Of a stretch of 12,276 nucleotides of DNA, positions 1-7,943 are shown piece after piece. This DNA comes from Synura sp. LO234KE. Its lineage: Eukaryota > Sar > Synurophyceae > Synurales > Mallomonadaceae. The stretch covers positions 1,499-13,774 of the forward strand of contig VKHC01000202.1 in the NCBI GenBank assembly GCA_015143735.1. The letters run 5' to 3'. A program made the position numbers and the translations under genes. Under the pieces are notes generated by a model. That model searched no databases. It was not told the origin of the DNA and worked only from the letters and a program-made list of their open reading frames with translations. Position 1 is the first letter of the stretch. The number at the start of each line of letters is the position of its first letter.

Positions 1-54
1 AAGAATCATGGAATTAGTCGAATAGAATATTGTGTTTGGCACGAGGCGACAGTC

Positions 55-1364
55 ATGACGAATACATTTCATGACCTGGTAATGTAGTCTTATTGGATCA
101 AATTTAAATAATATTACTTTATGTTTACCAGACATCTCAATTATACGAAGATCAATTGCTTTTTGAATCCTCTAATTTTGATAATAGACACTCTGAACTG
201 CTTCAGAATGGTTCTCTTCTTTGTCAAAAATTGAAGGAATTCGAAGGCTTAGGAAATTCGTGTTTTGAAAATCTACCCGTCGATTTAGTTCGCAAATTAT
301 CCGAAACGATAAAGGATTATCAAGCACTATTATTACCCCCAAAAATATTAGGATGTTGCGTGTCATGTATCAAGTCGAAAAGGACTGGTCTTGAATACGA
401 GAAGAAATTATTAGACGTTCATATTCGAGTAATTGGAGCTATATTCATACTCCAAATTTCTATGATTAGTTTTACTAGCGAATTAATAAACGAGGACGGA
501 AAAAGGTTCTCCAGCTATGGAATTCGAATGAACGCACTGGCAAATACGTTAGAGGGAATCAATGTTAGGACGAACGAAAACGCTAAGGAGGATTTGCGTG
601 TGACGCTTGAGGCGGTGGAAGAATTTGTTAAAGATTTCTTCTCTGCTGAAATGAAGAATTCTTTTAATGAGGCATTGAAACGGATCAAGCTAACTAGGGA
701 AATTTTATCACCGGAGAATGGCGGCAACTCTAACAGCGGTCATAAAGTGACGAAGCGAATGATAGTGAACGCTCAGGCCAATTTGCAAGAAATTATGAAT
801 TCCGCCGCAGACGTTTCTGCTATGAAATGCAAAGAAAAAATGGATGATTTAGAGCGACAGTCAGCAGCATTAAGAGAAGCTACGAAACTCCTTTTGAACG
901 GATATAGGAGCTTAGAGGAGCCGGTGAGTGCGGCACAGCTCGAGGAAGTGCTGGAGAGACACAAAGAGTTCACGGAGGAGCTGGAGAAGGCTCTGGACAA
1001 TAAACTTAAATTATTGAAGAAGCAGTGGAAGACGATTCGGGGGCAGTCCACCCTTCGTCCCATCGCGATATACGAGGAGACAGATGGAGGCAGCTTGTCA
1101 TCTTTGAACCCTGTCACAACTGTCGGTGCGGTCGGAGCGGGTATCGGGATGGGCGTGGGGGCTGCAGCGGCTGGGGTCGGTGCCGCTGCTGTAGGAGCTG
1201 GTAATTGGGCAGGTAAAGTTGGACACATGACGGCAGCGATTCCTTACAAAGCAGCAACGATCGCTGCAAATGTGCCTACTAAAGTAGTTACCGCAGCCAT
1301 TCAATTACCAAAAGGAGCCGCGAACAAAATTTTTGGGAAAGATACAGTCCAAGAACAGAAATAG
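55..1364 (+). CDS. Unrecognised helical protein with Gly/Ala-rich hydrophobic C-terminal segment
   Basis: Two exons, 55-78 and 132-1364, joined across a 53-nt AT-rich intron (GTAATG donor at 79, TTTACCAG acceptor ending at 131) in phase 0, give about 418 aa ending at TAG. The frame is also open upstream from base 1 to the ATG at 55, so the real start could lie outside the window; a five-codon ORF (8-25, another frame) precedes it. I do not recognise the family. Seen: a Cys motif GCCVSC near residue 82, a short hydrophobic stretch (VIGAIFILQISMISF) near 108-122, charged helical and likely coiled-coil sequence around 215-310, then a Gly/Ala-rich glycine-zipper-like run around 336-370, followed by an amphipathic Ala/Val/Lys tail. 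This architecture suggests a membrane-associated or membrane-inserting helical protein; that is inference only. The next gene, ARP6, is convergent. Confidence 0.75.
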
Positions 1365-1782
1365 CCGTTTAACTTCTGATCGCCTTGTGAGCGTGGGCAC
1401 TTAAAGAAGTAAGATTGTGTTCTCGTTGAGCTGTTTGTAAAGCCGATATTCAAAAGACGGCGAAATGCTGTGCGCCGAGTTCCGCCGTGACGAAAACTGC
1501 GCTTTCTCTTAAATATTAATTTGACATTTTATATTAGTTCTCTACAACCACATCCAGGATGGTGTACGGGTAACTAAGCCAATTGTGTGGTCACTCTCAG
1601 CCGAGGAGCATTGGCGCATAGCTACCACTCAAATAGTATTTCGAATCGCACTGTAGTGTTGGCAGCGACGCTTTTATAGCTAGGTCAGCGGTATCATTGA
1701 ACTAGTAAGTTTTCGTCACAAGTAAGTAACCTGCCAACACTGCCAGCGAGAAGGACACGAGAAAAGCAACAAAAACACCAAA

Positions 1783-1920
1783 ATGGAAGGAAACTGGCTG
1801 CAGGCCTTTCTTCTTCTTGCGGCGATTAGTAGTGCAAATGTGAGAACCACCACCACACATCGCCAAACAAGAGGAACAGTGTACCTACTAGTATTACTTT
1901 CCCGGAAATTATTCACCTAA
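1783..1920 (+). CDS. Possible short secreted peptide or signal-peptide exon
   Basis: A 45-codon ORF begins at an ATG in a good eukaryotic start context (ACCAAAATGG: A at -3, G at +4). Residues 1-19 look like a secretion signal: MEGNW, then a hydrophobic core LQAFLLLAAI, then SSAN. A possible splice donor (AAT/GTGAGA) falls exactly after SSAN, so this could be a first exon carrying only the signal peptide rather than a complete 45-aa peptide. The rest of the ORF (RTTTTHRQTRG, a short hydrophobic run, then RKLFT) has no family resemblance I recognise. It sits alone in intergenic DNA full of simple repeats, so chance is a real possibility. Confidence 0.22.
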   Translation: MEGNWLQAFLLLAAISSANVRTTTTHRQTRGTVYLLVLLSRKLFT

Positions 1921-1970
1921 AATATTATTAGTAGTAGGAGACAAGAGGCAGGACGATCCTCCCTCCTTCT

Positions 1971-2014
1971 ACTAGTACTATTGCGTGCATACCGCTGGTA
2001 GTACCACTAGTACT
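1971..2014. repeat. Direct repeat ACTAGTACTA, with related copies nearby
   Basis: ACTAGTACTA occurs at 1971-1980 and again at 2005-2014, with GGTAGTACC between them. Related CTAGTA/AGTACT pieces recur from about 1885 to 2350 (for example CTACTAGTATTA near 1885, AGTACTACAC near 2055, GAGTACTACC near 2164, AAGTACTATT near 2317). The units are partly self-complementary. It looks like a degenerate trinucleotide or short palindromic repeat field. Confidence 0.5.
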
Positions 2015-2510
2015 AACAAAGGATGTGTTGCTAAGAAAGAGCGAAGCGCGAGCAGTACTACACCACAAGAAGAGGAATCACAATATATGATTCATGGCTC
2101 AACTTCATTTTGTTTACGTATTATTAAGTAATAACTGCGACGAAGTGTAAGATTTTCTCCTCGTGAGTACTACCGTAATTCAGTTGTTAAGGACAGGGTG
2201 TCAAAATATCATCGGGCGCTGGTTAGAAGACGAGGAGGTGATGCATAAGGAGGCGAGAACAACAATTCGGTGATTATCTCAAAAGTGAGACAACAGAAAA
2301 AAGCGATTTGTTCACAAGTACTATTACCCCCCTTGTTCTAGTGGTACTTATCTAGGAGGTTACGAAGAGAGTTTGCGTTATTTCAAAAAAAGTTCTGAAT
2401 GTTCAATAATTTTAGGGAAACAGGAAAGCAGGTGTACACCATAACAAAAGAAGGCATTTCCCGATCTGAAGTTACCAGGCAGCATTCCCACCAGCACGAA
2501 TATGGCTGAT

Positions 2511-4784
2511 CTACCACAACAAATCTTCCGCAAATCTCTGGTTACAGAAGTGATGTCCGTTTTCCAAGTACTGTGACCGGGACACAAGGGCGCGACTCGA
2601 CGCCTCGGACCTCGCGAAGGCTGCTGCTCCTCGCCAAGCGTACGTTATGGGGTCCGGCACTAGACTGACCTGCAACACCGACCAGTCCGCAGTGAGGACA
2701 GAGCAGATCTCACGCACGCGACAAACAAGCGGCAACAGGGACTCGGCCGATGCTTTGTCCTGATTCGCTTGAACAGATACAACTGCATACTCAGAGATGA
2801 AGCACACAGTGCAGAGGAGAGAGGGACGGCCCTACGTTGAGGTCGATGTGAGTCGGCACGAAGGCTCGGAGCTCCGCGCGAAACCGCTCAAGGAACCCCG
2901 GGAAGAGCACGTTGCCTCCAGTCAATATCACGTTATTACAGAGTAGCCCCATATCGGTCTATGCGCAAACAGGAAACGGAATACAGGCATAAGTTGACAT
3001 CGGCTAGCAGACGCCCGAGTAAATGTTATCCACGGAAGCCGAGCGAGGAGGTGGGTGTGGGGGGGTCGGGTGTTACTTAAATAATTGCAGTTACAGTCTT
3101 GCCTCTCACCTGTTGCCTCCCTAACTCTAATAATCATCACCTGACTCAACGATTCCAGCGCCTGCCAGGTCGCCTCAGCCACTCCTGCTTGGTCCAGACC
3201 CAGCGACGAGTCGTGCGGTCGAAATAGGAGTTCTGGAACAGCAGCGCGCTCCGAGCCCAGGACCAAAGTCTGAGTACAGAATAAGGATAAGACCAACGAG
3301 CAGCACACCAAATAAATCAAACATAAAAGCTAAAACAAATAATATGTCCAATTGAGCTCAACAGCTGCGTCTCATCCGCTAAACTCTGACTCAACCGCTA
3401 TTTCGGTTCTAAGTGAACCTCTGAGAACTTCATCAACCACTGACGCAAATCAAATATAATAATTTAGAAAATTTGAAGACTAGTCGGTTTGACTAAGGAC
3501 TCGAATGCACATTTTGCCAATTCAAACGGAATATTTCCAAACAAGTTTGTACATACATACTTACATACAAACATACAAAATACATAAATATAGATTTATT
3601 ACATAAATGCATAAGTAGATTGACACCCACGTACATGCATGTATACGTACGTACGTATGTATACATAACTACATACGTACATGCTTTCAACAAGACGTGC
3701 GGAGAACGAATGAGTTAATTTTACAGATGACGTAAACGACAATGACAGACACTAGTCTGATCATGACTAGCACTGAGTACCGTATCTGCCCCGCCCTCTA
3801 CGTACCAAGGGCCGAGTCCCTTTACCGACGTGGAGTACACTCGGCCCACTACACAATTGTACATTCACACGTATGCACATTCACACAAGCGCTACCTGCA
3901 GCTCCGGCTCCTTATCCGATTGCGACGATGGCTTTCCCCCCTGGGACTGTGACCTGGCTATCCGTTGCCGTTGCAGTTGTCGATATTCGTCCGGGTCAGT
4001 CGCCACGTAGCCCTTCATCACGCGGTGGTAGTCGGGTAGCACGTATATACCCGCGCCGCCCTCCCCGGACAGGGTGGAGTGGAGCCCGTGACTCTGAATC
4101 CGCCTCATGAGCTGCACCAGATCCTGACTGACGTAGCAGAGCTGCTCTTTTATCTGCAGACACAGATCGAGAACGACGGATCAGAGCAGCGCAATCCTCC
4201 CGATGTGGGCCATTAGACCGTGCACCGCCCAAGATTGACAGACATCAGCGTAGCGATAATTAGAATATATCTTTAATCTAACCGACGCAGCCAGGGAATT
4301 CATGCGAGTCACGGAACTGTGTGTGCCCTGATCTGCACGGACCTCGTTACTAGCCGAAACTCCTCCATGAATTTACTTGGCGGTAACTGTATATCTCTTG
4401 AGATGTTAGTGAGCAATTTCCCCAATATTGACACGCTTACACTGGATGCAAGAGGGAAGAAGGTGCACAGGTGCAGCGGGGGGAGGGAAGGATGAGCACA
4501 TGGAAGCGAAGGTGAGAGTGAGTAACAACCGCCCGAGCAAGACTGTCACTACCACATTACGTCTGCCTTAAATTGGGCATTAGGGAGCCAGGGTATTATC
4601 GTTTACGTTGCATAAAGATTAATATTAACTCCCCTCATCCCTACCGCTTGATACAAGCACCTCGAGCGAACGTAGGGGTTATGTGCGTGCAGAAACCCGA
4701 ATCTATTACTAAACAATGGCGGGATCGTAGGAATAATCTCTTCGGGAAATACTGATGGAGCGGTCAGGTGAGGATGCAAGCGTT
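2511..4784 (-). CDS. ARP6: Actin-related protein 6 (ARP6), C-terminal two thirds; 5' part disrupted
   Basis: ARP6 is a nuclear actin-fold subunit of SWR1/SRCAP complexes that load H2A.Z. Minus-strand exons, in gene order: 4645-about 4784, 4351-4441, 3896-4153, 3141-3269, 2836-2958, 2511-2669 (stop TAG at 2513-2511). The last four join in phase 0 with GT-AG borders and no stop. Diagnostic motifs: CLVIDSGF, GKLLTN, KEQLCYVSQDL, IYVLPDYHRVMKGY, ERAAVPELLF, NNVILTGGNVLFPGFLERF, PDPITYAW and a C-terminal YLENGHHFCNQRF. The 5' part is problematic. An in-frame TGA (4766-4764) separates NACILT from LHQYF. Exon 4351-4441 carries the conserved SYRQ element in a different frame (4388-4371), and also KRVNIG in another frame. 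Roughly the first third of the usual protein of about 400 aa was not found up to 7290. Either the copy is decaying at its 5' end or the sequence has indel errors there. Identity is secure; functionality is not. Confidence 0.85.
3337..3367 (+). repeat. Dispersed repeat, copy A (in ARP6 intron)
   Basis: This 31-nt stretch matches 8252-8282 at 27 of 31 positions without gaps, including a perfect first 13 nt (AAATAATATGTCC). Weaker similarity may continue to about 3410 (ACTCTGACTC versus ACTCGGACTC, TTTCGGTTCT versus ATTCGGTTTCT). Both copies lie in introns of minus-strand genes and have the same orientation relative to the gene. The end AGCTCAACA resembles the TCAACA terminus common in Copia LTRs, but no matching start was found here. 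Confidence 0.6.
3550..3684. repeat. ACAT/ACGT-rich microsatellite
   Basis: Imperfect tetranucleotide runs of ACAT/TACA pass into a perfect 14-nt palindrome TACGTACGTACGTA at 3644-3657, flanked by ATGCATGTA and TATGTATACATA. The tract is an alternating purine-pyrimidine sequence inside an ARP6 intron. Confidence 0.85.
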
Positions 4785-4960
4785 CGAAGGTATTTCGGTA
4801 CCATCGAATTCGACCGCTCGTAGAGTTGAAAAGAGTTTAGGGAACTTTGCCTTGATCCCTTGGTTTGATATTAGATTGATGCTTATTCGTCAATATTTGT
4901 TCATTCCTCAAGGCAAGTGTAATTATTGAAATATGCTGAAAATGTTGACGCTGGTCTACG

Positions 4961-5314
4961 GTGTACGCCAAAAAGTTAAATATTCGAGATGACCTGATGA
5001 TTGACAACTTCGATCAAATTATTCAATTTAAGAGAATAGTGCACTCGTTCCGTACATTTTGTAATTATCCGGAGCAAATGGGGCTTCGTTTGAACCAAGT
5101 TTGTAGCCGAGGATTAATTCAGTTTGGTTTCCTAATAGCTAGAAAATCTTGAAAATATCTTTTTTTCCTTGACATTTACAAGCTAATAAACTAATATAAC
5201 CTGAATTTCTGACTCCAGTTAGTTAAAATCCACGATCGAATGTCTATGAAATTCAAAGATGACTGGTTTGATACGGAATTGATTCATCTGCACCAGTACC
5301 TGCATCGAAATTAA
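4961..5314 (+). other. Candidate upstream coding segments of the degenerate LRR gene
   Basis: Two plus-strand open segments look protein-like. Bases 4961-5098 read through KKLNIRDDLMIDNFDQII and EQMGLRLNQ; 5219-5314 reads LVKIHDRMSMKFKDDWF and ends HLHQYLHRN before TAA. A plausible phase-0 intron (GTTTGTAG donor at 5099, TGACTCCAG acceptor ending at 5218) would join them. There is no in-frame ATG at the left end (first codon GTG, preceded in frame by TGA), so the 5' end is unresolved. I do not recognise the sequence; position and orientation suggest the 5' part of the LRR gene that follows. Confidence is low because the donor is weak and the region is AT-rich. Confidence 0.3.
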
Positions 5315-5639
5315 CTAATCATGAGCGCTTCATTTGGCGTTTAGTATTACTTGGTGCTGTTTTTCAATTTTCGCAGTGCATTCGGACCATTCCTCGAGGG
5401 CTCTCGTCTGCGGAAAATCCAAACTTCGACGGGGTATCAATATTTTATTTTTAGAAGCATATAAATTTTCCTCTACCTTCAAGATCCTCCCCACAATCTT
5501 ATTATTGATGATACATGGTTGTTATCAATCGAGCGCAGTAGACTCTCCTAACGCACCCTTAAATACCAGTACAACTTCAATGCAAACTTCCAAAATCGTA
5601 TCTTCCTCGTATCGCTATTCTATCCGATGATGACCAGCT

Positions 5640-6760
5640 CGCTTTGTTTCAGCCAAACTTAGAAACTTCCATCCGAAATTTTCTCCATTATTTAGATCAC
5701 TTAATATATTTGAGTCCTAAATTGATTCTGCTCTTTGCAATCATTCCATTCGTCCTACATTTTTGGAAATTACCCTTCTATCACTAGTTTACCTACCATC
5801 TCTGATCGAGTTAAACTATCTGGAAAATTGCTCTCTTGTGGATTACTTGTAGATTGAGAGGATCCAGGAATTGGATATCAGCTGTTTCGATAGGTATCGA
5901 TAAGGACGAGGACGTACAGAGCTTGGTGAAGTGCTGTCCCTATATGGAGGCTGAATATTAGCGGATGCTTTAAGATTCAGATGGTAGCTGAGGGACGTGT
6001 CTGCTTGGAAAACTTAAAAGAAATAATTGTCTTATGTAACAGGTTGACCGATAAGTGGTTGCATCTCTGTGTTGCGGTTGTCCGACCTATCAAAGCTGGA
6101 CTGTCATACTGCTCTAGCTTTTTCTAACGAATCACTTTACGCTGTCAAGTTGCGGTATTCATCTGACGACTTAATTTATCAGGAAAATTCATTGGACTCG
6201 AGCGCGTTGAGGTATTATTCCAGTCGCAGAACAACTGGTGCAATTAATGTTGGGTGCTGCAGACAATCGATGATGATGCAGTAATCAAGGCTGCGGAGTA
6301 TTGTGAGGATATTCGGGAGTTATGTCTAGCAGGCTGATTTGTTAACAGATACTCAATGCGATATATATTAAATCTACCATTTCGGTCAACTCACGCACCT
6401 AGACTCGGAAATTGTCGCAAATCTCTCGAGGAATTGAATCATCTATTAAGCTTTACCCAAAGAAGCATGAGTCGACTGTGGAGAATTTAATCGATATAAT
6501 AGTGGTGAATTGTAGTGGTGATAAACTCGTTCATGCGTCTGTCTGAACTCCGACTCCCAGGGAATTCTAATTGCATGCCAGATATAGATGAAATATAAGA
6601 TGCATGCCGTGCTTACTCTGCTATTGGGGTATAACACAGTAGACGATATTGGTAATCGTACCAAATGTAATTTGGTTATGTGAACAACGGCCTTGAAAAT
6701 CATCCAAAAGTGTGGTCCTGGTCTGTAAATGGGGTTTCTTGTAATGAAAGTAAATGATGA
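5640..6760 (+). pseudogene. Degenerate leucine-rich-repeat protein gene (AMN1/FBXL-like)
   Basis: Short LRR motifs of the cysteine-containing (F-box/AMN1) type appear one after another, all on the plus strand but in changing frames. Frame 0: RSLNIFES then TAA 5718-5720; SLIELNYLENCSLV then TAG 5850-5852; IQELDISCF. Frame 1: VQSLVKCCPYME (to 5949). Frame 2: LNISGCFKIQ (from 5951) and LKEIIVLCNRLTD. Frame 0: SKLDCHTAL and NESLYAV. Frame 2: LNLSG (6170), DDAVIKAAEYCEDIREL, and CLAG followed by TGA 6335-6337 where the repeat expects Cys. Frame 1: STVENLIDIIVVNCSG. Frame 2: ELRLPGN (6545). Frame 0: ALKIIQKCGPGL (6690). Such proteins usually act as substrate adaptors or mitotic-exit regulators. With at least seven frame changes and three stops, an intact product is not readable. 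The frame upstream (5334-5630) and an open tail (6768-6953) may belong to it. Alternatives are unrecognised tiny introns or a poor consensus sequence. Confidence 0.6.
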
Positions 6761-6960
6761 GTGATGTGTGAAAGTGCTCTTAAGATGGAAGTACATCGCA
6801 CGTAATTTTCTAATTGATGACGATTCTTTCGATGAGCGACCAATCGACTCGCAACGAGCTAGTAGATTTTCTCGTCGTTTATTTCCATTCTTTCCTATTT
6901 TGCAGTTGCGCTTTTTCTGTTCACTTTATTCCCATGCTGCGTCACGAAGCTAAGTTACTC

Positions 6961-7943
6961 GTAAAATAACATGCAGCGTCACTGGTGCATAATTTGTGCA
7001 ATGAAATCGCGATATTTTTTTAGCGTCGTAGCAGCGGTACACGTCGGGGGTGCGCTTTCGGAAATGTTGAGGGAAAAATGTTGAAAGCGATAATAGCTTG
7101 TATGCTCACCAGATTATGTACAAACAATTAAAGTCATATTAAACCGAGGCAGTCCCATAATGGTGCCTAGCACAAACAATGATCAGGAGGAGCGTCTTCC
7201 TTATGCGGCAGAGGAAAATCACTTCTCGGTCTCAGGACTTGCTGCATTACTACTAAGTGCGGCATAGAGAGGATCGACGTATTTCTACTCTAGGTAACTA
7301 CCACTGTGGTGGTGGCTGGTGGTCCTCGTTGTTCGCATTGGCCACCACACGCGATGAGGACCTGTACCCGCCCACTTCTTTCGCATTGGGGTAACCTGTC
7401 ACCTCCCTCGAATTTTCCTCCCTGAATACAACTGGACAGAGCTAGGTTTAGATTCTCGTGAACACCATAGAGGAGGCGTTTACCAATGATGGGGTGGGAA
7501 AACAAAAATACTAGTAGCCTTTATTTCAACGTGGTACTCCACTTTGTTTCAACAATTACTTGTATTATTTACGAATACATAGAATCTTCTTAAAAAATAT
7601 TTCGAGCTTCTAAATTAATTACATCATTGGAATATACATCGGGCGGTACATCAAAGGGAACTGGGGAAGGCTACTAGGAGATTCTTAACAATCAAAAAAC
7701 CATCCAGCAACGCATTTATATCTAACATCCCCTTTTTATGATGCGCTTGTGCAGTCCAATCAGAATTGACATTCATCCGCATGGAGTAGGGTAGCTAGAT
7801 TTCGGGAATTCCAATGCCTCTAGGATAGTCCGAGATTTTGTATTCAATTTGCATATTAGTTTTGGGTTAGAGCAAAAAAGTTATGACGTTTTCATGTTAT
7901 GAGGGCAAGAAGCCACACAGGGTTGTACTCTGGTATAATTTAT
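6961..7943. other. Intergenic region downstream of the LRR remnant and of ALB3
   Basis: This AT-rich stretch lies between the plus-strand LRR remnant and the minus-strand ALB3 stop. No RNA gene or recognisable coding exon was found. A minus-strand segment at 7298-7395 reads through VGGYRSSSRVVANANNEDH to a stop and has an acceptor-like border, but it is not needed to complete ALB3. A CCACTGTGGTGG / GGTGGTCC patch lies at 7301-7325. Confidence 0.55.

Larger units (their letters stand above)
1365..2510. other. Convergent intergenic region between the first gene and ARP6
   Basis: No conserved gene was recognised here. The interval holds one short ORF with a signal-peptide-like start (1783-1920), a 35-codon open stretch on the plus strand ending at TAA 2237-2239 (containing REYYRNSVVKD and a basic end, no upstream ATG), and scattered copies of AGTACT/CTAGTA-type sequence. 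No tRNA or rRNA signature was seen. Confidence 0.6.
3270..3895 (-). other. Long ARP6 intron (626 nt)
   Basis: Donor CAG/GTAGCGC at 3895 and acceptor TACTCAG ending at 3270 flank a phase-0 intron. It contains the ACAT/ACGT-rich microsatellite at 3550-3684 and one copy of the dispersed 31-nt repeat at 3337-3367. No coding sequence was recognised in it. Confidence 0.7.

Noticed and set aside
773-1228. Pro/Ala-rich minus-strand open frame of 151 codons
   Set aside because: It is the antisense shadow of the Gly/Ala-rich part of the first gene.
4764-6337. TGA as a reassigned sense codon, suggested by in-frame TGA in ARP6 (4766-4764) and at a Cys position of the LRR remnant (6335-6337)
   Set aside because: TAA and TAG also interrupt the LRR frame, frameshifts accompany the stops, and ALB3 needs no in-frame TGA across eleven exons.
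6446-6796. Minus-strand open frame of 116 codons
   Set aside because: It is antisense to LRR motifs on the plus strand and resembles no part of the missing ARP6 N-terminus.
7298-7395. Alternative C-terminal exon for ALB3 (via a possible exon 8513-8567)
   Set aside because: Phases can be made to fit, but exon 7944-8012 joins directly with a strong acceptor and gives a more family-like tail.
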